Assembly (NCBI GenBank): GCA_000431835.1
Contig: HF987967.1
Span: 1 to 43,754, forward strand
Reading direction: 5' to 3'
DNA length: 43,754 bases
DNA from: Succinatimonas sp. CAG:777
GTDB taxonomy: Bacteria; Pseudomonadota; Gammaproteobacteria; Enterobacterales; Succinivibrionaceae
The stretch's first letter is position 1; each line of letters starts with the position of its first letter. This document shows, piece by piece, positions 7,837-16,022 of the stretch. The position numbers were made by a program, and so were the translations under genes. The notes under the pieces were generated by a model. That model saw only the letters and a list, made by a program, of their open reading frames with translations. It had not been told where the DNA came from and ran no database searches.

Positions 7837-8436
7837 ATGGAAAAAATTACCTTAGCTAGAGCTTTCGTTTTACGTGGATTTTTTAGAAAAACTATCTCTG
7901 AGCTTGATAGAGAAATCAGGGCTGAAGATCTAACCTCAGAGATTGAGGATTCCAAGTCATTTTTCAAAGACGAGAGTACAGAAAAAGAAAATGACACAAA
8001 ACTAGATAAGCTCATCAATCTTTATCTGAAAGCTCAGGGTTATCTAGAACAACTAAACAATGAAATTGATGATGCTAATAACAGAGTAATAGACGGCAAG
8101 TCTACAAGACATTACCTGAACCTGATCGAATGTTTAAAAGAAAGAAGACACCTGTACTCTGATTTACAGTCAGCTTTAACTAACTTTCAGGAAATAAAAA
8201 AAGAATTTGATGAACATGAGTTCAATCCTGACACCAAGCAATTAGGTCTTGTGGTTGAAAAGCATTACAGGATTAACACTAGGCTTAATTTACCTAAAGA
8301 GGTAAAAAATCTTAACAAGCAGATCCGTATTGCTGAAGAGTTAGTCTCAGAAAGAAATGCCACCGTGTTTTTAAGCTCTGATGCTACTTTTTGGAATGAA
8401 GCTGTAAATACAGTAGAAAACGCAGATATCTGCTAA
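7837..8436 (+). CDS. DIP1984-like (septicolysin-related) protein
   Basis: A 199-residue soluble, mostly helical protein. The start at 7837 (MEKITLARAF) is chosen because AGAGGA lies about seven bases upstream; an earlier ATG at 7813 lacks a site. The opening MEKITLARAFVLRG, the central NNEIDDANNRVIDGKSTRHYL with a following arginine-rich ERRHLYSDL, and the late LNKQIRIAEEL match the layout I associate with the DIP1984/DUF6847 family, small coiled-coil proteins of unknown role found scattered in bacteria. The C-terminus (after about 165) is extra. It stands alone in an accessory stretch next to the Fic module, suggesting acquisition by transfer. The family call is moderate. Confidence 0.6.
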   Translation: MEKITLARAFVLRGFFRKTISELDREIRAEDLTSEIEDSKSFFKDESTEKENDTKLDKLINLYLKAQGYLEQLNNEIDDANNRVIDGKSTRHYLNLIECLKERRHLYSDLQSALTNFQEIKKEFDEHEFNPDTKQLGLVVEKHYRINTRLNLPKEVKNLNKQIRIAEELVSERNATVFLSSDATFWNEAVNTVENADIC

Positions 8437-8596
8437 TGCTTGATACAGCCACGGTTTAGAAGCTGTGGTTGGATTGAAAAAAGATGATTAAATGGAAAAT
8501 TCTTAATATTTTCCAGAATTGCATTTACAACAGAAGTTTGAATTACCAAAGAAGCTAATCAGTTAAATTTATTTTCTCAATTTTGAGGATCCTAAT

Positions 8597-8911
8597 ATGC
8601 TCGTTTCAAAAACTTACTCAGAAATTATTGATCATGATTGTTTACCTTCAATCAAAGTCTTTGCAATTGGAGAAGAGGCTATTTCAGCTATGAACAGTGT
8701 GTTTGACTAGTATGAAGGCTGTATAAATTACAAGGAACTCTGTTTTACATCTCCGCAAACAGTAATTTTTTTAACTGCAAATTATGAGAAGATCCTCGAC
8801 GAAATAGAATGTTGTTTTGATGATGATTGTAAAGAGCACGTTTGTCTGCACTTAGACAATAGTGTTCCTAAGGATACTTTCAATATCAGTATGTTAGTCA
8901 GCGGACTTTAA
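8597..8911 (+). pseudogene. Small ORF interrupted by one in-frame amber codon
   Basis: An ATG at 8597 with AGGA about nine bases upstream opens a frame of 104 codons ending in TAA at 8909-8911, broken only by TAG at 8708-8710 (codon 38). The part before begins MLVSKTYSEIIDHDCLPSIK. The part after (66 codons, beginning YEGCINYKEL) has normal composition and is rich in Cys and Asp. I do not recognise the family. A nonsense mutation is the simplest reading; both Gln-CTG tRNAs in the window carry wild-type anticodons, so no suppressor is seen here. Read-through cannot be excluded. Confidence 0.55.
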
Positions 8912-9322
8912 ATTTTGGATGAAAACGAAATTGGATGAGAACAAACTTTTGTGTGAAGAATCAATATATATTTGAAAAATTAGTAATTCTAAGTGTTTAC
9001 TAAGTTTTAAGTCTTAATATTACTCTCGAGGTTGAGATGACTAGGAAGTTAAATTCCACAAGTTTTCTTAACGCAAGCAAGTTTGTTTTGATGTGCATTC
9101 ATAGTGTTTAGTGTAGCAATACACATATACAGGTTCACACATACCTCATCCAGTCCCAGGCGTCTCCTTTGTCTGGGATTTTTTTTGCACTTTTTCTGCC
9201 TGATTTGAAACTTTCGTTTTGCAAAAAATTTCCCTTAAAATTGCACTTTTTATGCGTCATTCAATGTCTAGTTTTAGCCTTTTCTGATATAATTTAGATG
9301 TTAATTAACAAACGGAGTTTAT
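8912..9322. other. Gene-poor interval with a short ORF and orphan terminator
   Basis: AT-rich. It holds a 24-codon ORF at 9037-9111 (opening MTRKLNSTSFLN, with GAGG five bases before the ATG) and, 42 bases later, the strong terminator at 9154-9186. From about 9187 to 9322 lies the leader of the Fic antitoxin gene. Nothing else is recognised. The terminator has no obvious gene of its own unless it ends the interrupted ORF or a small RNA. Confidence 0.4.
9154..9186 (+). terminator. Intrinsic terminator upstream of the Fic module
   Basis: TCCCAG (9154-9159) pairs with CTGGGA (9173-9178) across a 13-base loop and is followed by eight T residues. It insulates the fic/miaB block from upstream transcripts, and could be the 3' end of a small RNA or of a transcript carrying the ORF at 9037. 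Confidence 0.75.
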
Positions 9323-9481
9323 ATGCTACTTGACGAAGTAAAAGCTACTCTAGCCATGGAAAATCTAAGCCTGAATGAAGAGCAGGAAAAGCTGTTAAAG
9401 AGCTATGCTGATGGCAAGATAACCTTAAAAGAGTACCAAGAGCTTTTATTAAAACTTACCAAAGAGTATAAGGCTGCTTGA
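9323..9481 (+). CDS. Fic-toxin antitoxin, VbhA-like
   Basis: A 52-residue protein. The ATG at 9323 is preceded by CGGAG at seven bases. Residues 9-14, TLAMEN, exactly fit the (S/T)xxxE(G/N) inhibitory motif of Fic regulation, whose glutamate enters the AMP-transferase ATP site and blocks it. The rest (SLNEEQEKLLKSYADGKITL, then KEYQELLLKL) has the helix-turn pattern of the small VbhA family. It ends TGA three bases before the TTG start of the Fic gene at 9485, so the pair forms a class I Fic module with the antitoxin encoded first and probably translationally coupled. Confidence 0.82.
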   Translation: MLLDEVKATLAMENLSLNEEQEKLLKSYADGKITLKEYQELLLKLTKEYKAA

Positions 9482-9484
9482 ATT

Positions 9485-10081
9485 TTGGAAGCTTCGTCCT
9501 TCGACACAGTTTATTGCTATCCTGGAACTGAAGTTCTAATCAATAATTTTGGAGAACATGATCCTAAGGTTCTCTCTCAGTTAGAGAGAATGTGCACTGC
9601 TGCAAGGATTGTTGATCTCTTGAAAAAGCCGGTTTCAGGGAACTTCGATCTTACTCACCTAAAAAAGATCCATCACTATATATTTCAGGATATCTATACT
9701 TGGGCAGGACAGTTTCGTATGGTTAATATCTCCAAAGAGCTATTATTCTGCGATGCTAACTTTATTGAAAAAGAACTGAACAAGTTATTTTTGAAACTGA
9801 AAAGTGAAAACTACTTAAAAGACTGCACTGAAGATAACATTGCCTCTAAGGCTGCCTATTACTTAGGTGAAATCAATGCCATTCATCCTTTTAGAGAAGG
9901 CAATGGCAGAACTCAAAGAGAGTTCATTAGAGAACTTTTGTTACCTACAGGCTTTTATGTAGATTATTCAAGATGCAATGCTAAAATGATGCTTTATGCA
10001 TCAATCAATGCATTTGCTGGTGATTACACTTTAATGACTGAACTATTTGACAAGTGCATTGTCAGAAAACCTTTAAATTAG
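9485..10081 (+). CDS. Fic-domain AMP-transferase toxin
   Basis: A 198-residue single-domain Fic protein. The catalytic loop HPFREGNGRTQREF (134-147) is complete and matches HPFx(D/E)GNGR, so AMP transfer to a target hydroxyl is expected. The preceding IHHYIFQDIYTWAGQFR (about 62-78) is the usual flap and substrate-side block. The start is TTG at 9485, three bases after the antitoxin stop, with AAGG about 12 bases upstream; the next in-frame starts would remove conserved sequence. The stop at 10081 is only five bases from the miaB start, so toxin and miaB are probably on one transcript. Class I Fic enzymes of this kind can modify DNA gyrase and topoisomerase IV in other systems; the target here is unknown. 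Confidence 0.9.
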   Translation: MEASSFDTVYCYPGTEVLINNFGEHDPKVLSQLERMCTAARIVDLLKKPVSGNFDLTHLKKIHHYIFQDIYTWAGQFRMVNISKELLFCDANFIEKELNKLFLKLKSENYLKDCTEDNIASKAAYYLGEINAIHPFREGNGRTQREFIRELLLPTGFYVDYSRCNAKMMLYASINAFAGDYTLMTELFDKCIVRKPLN

Positions 10082-10086
10082 AAAAC

Positions 10087-11445
10087 ATGAATATTACAAC
10101 TACACTTAAAGACAATTTTAAAATGCAGTTAGGCTCCTTCTATGTTGAAGTTTGGGGCTGTCAGATGAACGTTTATGACGGTGGTAGAATTAAAGACCTT
10201 TTAACTGCAGCAGGATTTGCTCAGGTAAATGCTCCTAAAGATGCTGACATCGTAGTCCTGGTTACTTGCGCTGTAAGAGCTAAAGCCGAGGATAAAGTAT
10301 TCAATCAAATCGCTTCTTGGCGCCACACAGGTGACATCAACGAGGACACAATTATTGCTTTAGGCGGCTGTGTAGGTTCAGAACTTGCTGAACAAATTCT
10401 TGAGTTAGATAAGAGTGTTAATATCATTTTTGGACCAAGAACCATTCACCGTCTGCCTCAAATGATTGGTCAGTTTACAGCAACTGGTAAACCAGTTGTT
10501 GATGTTACAGCTGACGCAATTGATAAGTTTGACTATATGCCAGAATCAGGGCCTGTAGGTCCTAGTGCTTTTGTAACCATCATGGAGGGTTGCTCTAACA
10601 AATGTACTTACTGCATCGTACCCTATACTCGTGGTGAAGAGCAGTCTCGTCCTGTTCAAGACATTTTAGATGAGTGCGTAAACCACATTGCAAACGGTGT
10701 TTTAGAGATCCATTTATTAGGACAGAACGTAAACTCATATCATGGTTTAAATCCTGATGGTTCTATCTGCAATTTCTCATCACTGCTATACGAAATTGCT
10801 GCAATTCCTGGTGTAGAGAGAATTAGATTTACAACCTCTAATCCTATGGACTTTACAGATGACATCATTAAAGCTGTACACGATCTTGAGGTGATTTCGG
10901 ATTCTATCCATGTACCTATTCAGTCAGGTTCTGACAGAATTTTACAGGCTATGCACAGAAGATATACAGCAAAGCAGTACATTAACCTTGTAAAAAAATT
11001 ACGTGAGGCAAGACCTACTGTACATATCTCATCAGACTTTATCGTAGGTTTCCCTGGTGAAACTGATGAAGACTTTGAAGAGACCATGAAAGTTGTAAAC
11101 GAAGTAAAGTTCGATCAGAGCTTCTCTTTTGTGTACTCAATAAGACCTGGTACCCCAGCTGCTAAACTTGAAGATCCTGTACCTAAAGAGGTAAAGATGC
11201 AACGTCTTTACAGATTACAGAACCGCCTTGAAGAGTTAGCTTCAGAATATACTCAGTCTTTCTTAGGAACTACTCAAAAATGTCTTGTAGAAGGCACCTC
11301 AAGAAAAGATGAAAGCGAATTAAAGTCACGTTCTTCATCAGGTCGTATCGTAGTCTTTAAAGGACCTTTATCTTTAGTAGGCAAGATGGTTGATGTAAAG
11401 ATCACCTCTGTTATTGCCCATACGCTAAAAGGTGAATTAGTTTAA
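10087..11445 (+). CDS. miaB: tRNA-2-methylthio-N6-dimethylallyladenosine synthase MiaB
   Basis: A 452-residue radical-SAM methylthiotransferase modifying A37 of tRNAs reading UNN codons. The N-terminal UPF0004 domain has cysteines in WGCQMN (C25), VTCAVR and GGCVG for the auxiliary 4Fe-4S cluster. The radical-SAM triad is C169-x3-C173-x2-C176 (GCSNKCTYC). A TRAM domain ends the protein. The start at 10087 lies just after the fic stop; MQLGSF at 10123 is an alternative nearer the E. coli N-terminus, and neither has a strong ribosome site, which fits coupling to fic. First gene of the conserved miaB-phoH-ybeY-corC-lnt block. Confidence 0.95.
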   Translation: MNITTTLKDNFKMQLGSFYVEVWGCQMNVYDGGRIKDLLTAAGFAQVNAPKDADIVVLVTCAVRAKAEDKVFNQIASWRHTGDINEDTIIALGGCVGSELAEQILELDKSVNIIFGPRTIHRLPQMIGQFTATGKPVVDVTADAIDKFDYMPESGPVGPSAFVTIMEGCSNKCTYCIVPYTRGEEQSRPVQDILDECVNHIANGVLEIHLLGQNVNSYHGLNPDGSICNFSSLLYEIAAIPGVERIRFTTSNPMDFTDDIIKAVHDLEVISDSIHVPIQSGSDRILQAMHRRYTAKQYINLVKKLREARPTVHISSDFIVGFPGETDEDFEETMKVVNEVKFDQSFSFVYSIRPGTPAAKLEDPVPKEVKMQRLYRLQNRLEELASEYTQSFLGTTQKCLVEGTSRKDESELKSRSSSGRIVVFKGPLSLVGKMVDVKITSVIAHTLKGELV

Positions 11446-11451
11446 AAGATC

Positions 11452-11480
11452 TTGTCATGCTAAAACAGCATGACAATTTT
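11452..11480 (+). terminator. Hairpin between miaB and phoH
   Basis: TTGTCATGCT and AGCATGACAA form a perfect 10-bp stem with a five-base loop, followed by TTTT. It begins seven bases after the miaB stop and ends 18 bases before phoH. The T run is short, so it may act as a leaky terminator that lowers downstream expression. Confidence 0.65.
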
Positions 11481-11497
11481 ATAAGGCAAATTAAGTA

Positions 11498-12580
11498 ATG
11501 AATAACGTTGTTACAGATTTCTCACTAGAACCAGATAATAAAGACAGAATTGCCTATTTAGTCGGTCCTGAAGATGAGAATCTTAAACAAATCGATAAAA
11601 GATTAGGTGTAAAGATCACCTACTCTGGCGCTCATTTCCATATTGAAGGTGCTCCTTCAAAAGTAAAAAAGGCTGAGAAATTAGTTAAAAGCCTTTATGT
11701 AGATACCGCTCCTTTAAAAGGTACTAAAAAGCCATCAGAAGTAACTCCTGATATGGTTCATTTAGCTATCACTGAGTTTTCTCATGTAGAAAATGATGAC
11801 CGTGATTATGAAAAAGATGAATCAAAAGGCTCTATTGATTCTCTGTACCACAAAGCTAATAACTTTAAGACTAAAAGAGGCTTTGTAAAAGCAAGAACCT
11901 CTAATCAGTCTGACTATATCACTAAAATCAATTCTCATGATGTAAGCTTTGGAATTGGACCTGCTGGTACCGGTAAGACCTATCTAGCTGTAGCTGCTGC
12001 TGTTGATGCTCTAGAGCGCAACGAAGTACGCAGAATTATTTTAACAAGACCTGCTGTTGAAGCTGGTGAAAAATTAGGTTTTTTACCTGGAGATTTATCT
12101 CAAAAGGTTGATCCTTACTTAAGACCACTTTATGACGCGCTCTTTGAGATGCTAGGTTTTGAGAAAGTTGAAAAATTAATTGAAAGACAAATCATCGAAA
12201 TTGCACCTTTAGCTTACATGAGAGGTCGTACCTTAAATGATTCTTTTATTATCTTAGATGAAGCTCAGAACACCACTGTAGAACAGATGAAGATGTTCTT
12301 AACCCGTATTGGTTTTAACTCAAAAGCTGTAATTACAGGCGATCCAAGCCAGATTGACCTTCCAAGAAATGTTCGCTCTGGTCTTAAACAGGCAATCGAA
12401 GTTCTACATGCTTTACCTGAAATTGGCTTTACCTTCTTTGAGTCAGCTGATGTGGTACGTCATCCTGTAGTAGCTGCAATTGTTAATGCTTATGATGCCT
12501 ATGACAAAGAGCAGGCAAAATTAAAAGAGCAGATGTCTAAAGCTATGGATAAAGAATTCTCTAACAAGGAGTCTTTGTAA
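11498..12580 (+). CDS. ybeZ: PhoH-family ATPase YbeZ
   Basis: A 360-residue cytosolic ATPase of the PhoH family. An N-terminal KH-like part (about 1-75) precedes the ATPase core with Walker A GPAGTGKT (154-161), the sensor region ILTRPAVEAGEKLGF and Walker B FIILDEAQN, then TGDPSQIDLP. In Enterobacteria YbeZ works with YbeY in 16S rRNA processing and ribosome quality control. It overlaps ybeY at TAATG (12578-12582), an arrangement that couples their translation. Confidence 0.93.
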   Translation: MNNVVTDFSLEPDNKDRIAYLVGPEDENLKQIDKRLGVKITYSGAHFHIEGAPSKVKKAEKLVKSLYVDTAPLKGTKKPSEVTPDMVHLAITEFSHVENDDRDYEKDESKGSIDSLYHKANNFKTKRGFVKARTSNQSDYITKINSHDVSFGIGPAGTGKTYLAVAAAVDALERNEVRRIILTRPAVEAGEKLGFLPGDLSQKVDPYLRPLYDALFEMLGFEKVEKLIERQIIEIAPLAYMRGRTLNDSFIILDEAQNTTVEQMKMFLTRIGFNSKAVITGDPSQIDLPRNVRSGLKQAIEVLHALPEIGFTFFESADVVRHPVVAAIVNAYDAYDKEQAKLKEQMSKAMDKEFSNKESL

Positions 12581-13050
12581 TGGAAGTTAATATCGATCTG
12601 CAAATTGCTACAGATGAACCTTTAGAATCATACCCAAGTCTTGAGAAAATGACTTTATGGGCAAAGACAGCTCTAATTACCGGAGGTAGAACCAAAGACT
12701 CAGAACTTACTATCCGTATGGTAGACAGTGCTGAGATTCATGAGCTTAACAAGACTTACAGACATGTAGACAGACCTACAAATATTCTCTCCTTTCCTTT
12801 TGAAATGCCAGAAGGGATCGAAGAATTACCAATTATTGGTGATCTTGTGATCTGCAAAGAAGTGCTAGAGCGCGAATGTATTGAGCAGAATAAGACTTTA
12901 GAAGAGCATTTCTGTCATTTAATCGTGCACGGATGTCTGCACTTAATTGGCTATGACCATATTGAAGAGTGTGATGCTCAGGTAATGGAACCCTTAGAAA
13001 TCAAAGCATTAGCAGAACTTGGCTTTAAGAATCCATACGAAATTCAGTAA
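12580..13050 (+). CDS. ybeY: Endoribonuclease YbeY (16S rRNA maturation)
   Basis: A 156-residue zinc-dependent endoribonuclease. The hallmark H3xH5xH motif is present as HGCLHLIGYDH near residues 127-137, and the RHVDRPTNILSFPFE block is also conserved. It matures the 3' end of 16S rRNA and takes part in ribosome quality control. The start overlaps the ybeZ stop by one base. About 126 bases of AT-rich sequence separate it from corC. Confidence 0.95.
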   Translation: MEVNIDLQIATDEPLESYPSLEKMTLWAKTALITGGRTKDSELTIRMVDSAEIHELNKTYRHVDRPTNILSFPFEMPEGIEELPIIGDLVICKEVLERECIEQNKTLEEHFCHLIVHGCLHLIGYDHIEECDAQVMEPLEIKALAELGFKNPYEIQ

Positions 13051-13176
13051 TGTTTGGTCATTTGTGACAAAAATATTACCTTAACTATCAGTATTTATGT
13101 AAGATTATACAAAGTTACAGACTACAAAATTCAGATAAGATAAGTTAGATAGAACACAGAGCTAAAAGGAACAAAC

Positions 13177-14028
13177 ATGAACGATAATCATGATGAAGAG
13201 CATGGTTCATTTTTATCAAAATTGTTCTCTAAAAAAGGAGAGCCTTCAAATCAAAATGAACTTGAGCAGGTAATTCATGAGGCATCAGAAAACGATGTGA
13301 TTGATGAAGATACCGAGGACATGATCCAGGGTATCTTTGATATCAACCGCCTGCGTGTCTCAGATGTAATGATCCCTAGCTCTGATATTGTAGCTATCAA
13401 CTTAAATGCTACTTTAGAAGAAGCTGCAAGAGTTGTTCTAGAACACGGTCACTCACGTTACCCTGTTATCAGTGAGGATAAGGATCATGTTGTGGGAATT
13501 CTGTTAGCAAAAGATCTTATTCCTTATACTGCAGGTCTTAAGACATTAACTGGCGGTATCAAATCTCTTTTAAGAAATCCTGTGATTGTACCAGAGGCAA
13601 AGCATGTTAATGCTATGCTCAAAGAGTTCCAGCAAAACCGCTTCCATATTGCCATTGTTGTAGATGAATTCGGTGGAGTTTCAGGCTTAGTTACCATTGA
13701 GGATATCTTAGAGATCATCGTAGGTGATATCGATGATGAATATGACACTCAGGTAAATTCAGAGAACATCATCAGGAGTAAAGATGATGGTTCATTCATC
13801 ATCAACGGTCTTACTCCAATTGAAGAGTTTGATGAGTACTTTGAAACTGATTTAGCATCATTAGCCGATGTTGATACGGTAGCAGGTTTAATTACCCATG
13901 TATGGGGTAAATTCCCTAAAGTAGGTGAGTGCATTGATATCAAGAATTTCCACTTTAAAGTTCTTGAAGCTAATGAAAGAAGAGTTCATCTTTTAGAACT
14001 TCATGTATCTGAAAAAACAGAAGAATAA
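13177..14028 (+). CDS. corC: CorC/YbeX-family CBS-domain protein
   Basis: A 283-residue soluble protein: an acidic N-terminus, two CBS domains (about 65-185; VMIPSSDIVAI, then HGHSRYPVISE and VDEFGGVSGLVTIEDILE) and a C-terminal CorC_HlyC domain (about 200-280). The family is linked to Mg/Co efflux and, as YbeX, to ribosome assembly in E. coli. AAAGGA lies seven bases before the ATG. It is followed by the terminator at 14068-14092, before lnt. Confidence 0.93.
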   Translation: MNDNHDEEHGSFLSKLFSKKGEPSNQNELEQVIHEASENDVIDEDTEDMIQGIFDINRLRVSDVMIPSSDIVAINLNATLEEAARVVLEHGHSRYPVISEDKDHVVGILLAKDLIPYTAGLKTLTGGIKSLLRNPVIVPEAKHVNAMLKEFQQNRFHIAIVVDEFGGVSGLVTIEDILEIIVGDIDDEYDTQVNSENIIRSKDDGSFIINGLTPIEEFDEYFETDLASLADVDTVAGLITHVWGKFPKVGECIDIKNFHFKVLEANERRVHLLELHVSEKTEE

Positions 14029-14067
14029 CAGAAAAACTCCCCCAATAAACTAAAGTTATATTTATTT

Positions 14068-14092
14068 AAAAGCTGCATTCGTGCAGCTTTTT
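14068..14092 (+). terminator. Intrinsic terminator between corC and lnt
   Basis: AGCTGCA and TGCAGCT (14071-14088) form a seven-base-pair stem, extended by flanking A-T pairs, closed by the TTCG tetraloop, then T5. It ends 24 bases before the lnt start. Confidence 0.75.
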
Positions 14093-14115
14093 ACTCAATA
14101 AAACAAGAGCATCGT

Positions 14116-15711
14116 ATGTTTAAAATTATTTTCTTTTTAATGAATGCTTTAGATGGCTCAAGACTTTTAAACCTCGTAAACAGTAAGTGGGGAGGAGCAC
14201 TCTGCGCTATTGTTTTAGGCGTGTTATTAAGCTGTGCTTTAGCTCCATTTGAAATTTGGCCTACTGCAATTTTGGCATATTCATTTTTGATGATGCTTTT
14301 ATCTGTTGCCAAATCTAAAAAGAAAGTATTTTTTACTACACTGCTCTTTTATGCCTCATATGCAACAGTTTCTCTTACATGGCTTAACTTTGTCATGGAA
14401 GGCTTTGGAGAGCTACCTTCTGTCCTCTCTAATTTTGTAATTGTACTATTTAGCTTTATATATATTGCTCTACCATATGCAATTTTAAACACTCTAGCTT
14501 TTTACCTATCAAAAGGTAAAACTGCCGTCTTTTTAATCAGCTTTATGCCTGTAGCATTTATCTTGTCAGATTTCTTTACCGGCTGGTTCTTAACTGGTTT
14601 TCCTTGGTTATATCCTGGCTACAGCTGTGTAGATGGTCCTTTAAAGAACTTTGCTCCATTTATTGGTGTAAGAGGTATCAATGCTTTAGTTTATATTATG
14701 TCTGGAGCAATTGCCTTAACAGCGTTACGCAGATTCCTTTTCTTACCAATTGCAGCCGTAATTCTGCTTTTAGGTATCTTCTTGGAAGGTGTTAGCTTTG
14801 TAACACCTCTAAAGGCTGTTGATGTCACCATGGTACAGGGTAACATCGAACAGCAGGTAAGAAATGACGGTTCTAGAACAAATGAAGTTGTAGCTACTTA
14901 CTGGGATCTTACCAAGGATAAAATCAGAAAAGACCGCCTGATTATTTGGCCGGAGTCTGCCCTGCCTTTTGCTCTTGAATACGGCACCTCTTTAGTTGAG
15001 GAATTAAACAATGCTTTTAAAGAGAAAGACAGTGCACTAATTACAGGTATTCTCTCCACTCCTGATGCTGGTATTCATGCCTATAACTCTATCATTGCAT
15101 TAGGTGAAACATCTGATGTACTCTCAATTACTCCATACAACAAGCGAGAGCTAGTACCATTTGGAGAAATCGTCCCATTTGCTGATCTTTTAAGGCCTTT
15201 AGGTTCAATCTTTGTAATTCCAAATTCTAGCTTCTCTTATGGAGATAAAGTTCAAGAGCCTATCAAAGTAAAGGGATTAGAGTTCACTCCTGCAATTTGT
15301 TATGAAGCTATCTTCCCTGAAACTGTAAAAGCAATGGATTCTGATAGGACTAATGCTATTGTAATGTTATCTAATGATTCATGGTTTGGACCTACTAAAG
15401 CTCCAGTACAGCACTTGAACATTGCAAGAATGAGATCGTTAGAATTACAAAAACCAATGCTAAGAGATACCAACAGTGGTATCACAGCTTATATCGATGA
15501 GTTTGGAAAAATTCAAAAAGTAATGCCAACAGATGTTGCTTCAAGCATCGACTTTACCTTTACGCCTGTATCAGGACAAACTCTTTACAGTAAGATTGGT
15601 AATTATGGGGTGCTCGGAATTATAGTTCTATTGATCCTGTTCGGAATTTATGGAAATGTAAGAAAACCAGACGAGCTTAAAGAACAGATGAATAAGCTGA
15701 TTAGACCATAA
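14116..15711 (+). CDS. lnt: Apolipoprotein N-acyltransferase
   Basis: A 531-residue inner-membrane enzyme adding the third acyl chain to lipoproteins such as LptE and RlpA encoded in this window. About seven N-terminal helices precede a periplasmic nitrilase domain holding the triad: E280 in IIWPESALP, a lysine in the loop ahead of ELVPFGE, and C395 in PAICYEAIFPE. A last helix lies near residue 505. The conserved WFLTGFPWLYPGY block of the membrane part is present. The first methionine lacks a strong ribosome site; a second ATG ten codons on (MNALDGS) is a possible start. Confidence 0.95.
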   Translation: MFKIIFFLMNALDGSRLLNLVNSKWGGALCAIVLGVLLSCALAPFEIWPTAILAYSFLMMLLSVAKSKKKVFFTTLLFYASYATVSLTWLNFVMEGFGELPSVLSNFVIVLFSFIYIALPYAILNTLAFYLSKGKTAVFLISFMPVAFILSDFFTGWFLTGFPWLYPGYSCVDGPLKNFAPFIGVRGINALVYIMSGAIALTALRRFLFLPIAAVILLLGIFLEGVSFVTPLKAVDVTMVQGNIEQQVRNDGSRTNEVVATYWDLTKDKIRKDRLIIWPESALPFALEYGTSLVEELNNAFKEKDSALITGILSTPDAGIHAYNSIIALGETSDVLSITPYNKRELVPFGEIVPFADLLRPLGSIFVIPNSSFSYGDKVQEPIKVKGLEFTPAICYEAIFPETVKAMDSDRTNAIVMLSNDSWFGPTKAPVQHLNIARMRSLELQKPMLRDTNSGITAYIDEFGKIQKVMPTDVASSIDFTFTPVSGQTLYSKIGNYGVLGIIVLLILFGIYGNVRKPDELKEQMNKLIRP

Positions 15712-15819
15712 TCAGAGTCATAAAAGTTAAAGTAGCGTGCTTTGACATTACTACAAATATTGCCTCTAAAGCACGTTACTTATTGATATACAAATTAAAA
15801 ACACTAAAGCTGCAAAAGG

Positions 15820-16019
15820 TCATTTTGAGTTGCCTTCTTCCCACAACTCAAATCCATTCTTTTTGGCAATATGGTAAAAACGCATTAAAGTTGTGTTGTC
15901 ATACTCATTAGTATTGATAAATATGCTTCCAGATTTTTGCGTACTTATGATTTCTTCATTTCTTTTAACTAAACGCTGTAGTTGTTCTGTTGATGCTAAC
16001 TTATCATTTTTACTTTCAT
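15820..16019 (-). pseudogene. 3' remnant of an unidentified gene
   Basis: On the minus strand a frame stays open for about 66 codons before a TGA at 15820-15822, with gene-like composition (for example LQRLVKRNEE, then FYHIAKKNGFELWEEGN), but has no start codon with a ribosome site. Its upstream end runs into the truncated sugar-binding gene at about 16020, where the two read in opposite directions. It looks like the tail of a gene cut by a deletion or rearrangement. No family is recognised. Confidence 0.45.
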
Positions 16020-16022
16020 TGC

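Noticed and set aside
7731..8018. 95-codon serine-rich minus-strand ORF
   Set aside because: Antisense to the DIP1984-like gene; low-complexity composition mirrors the opposite strand, and there is no ribosome site.
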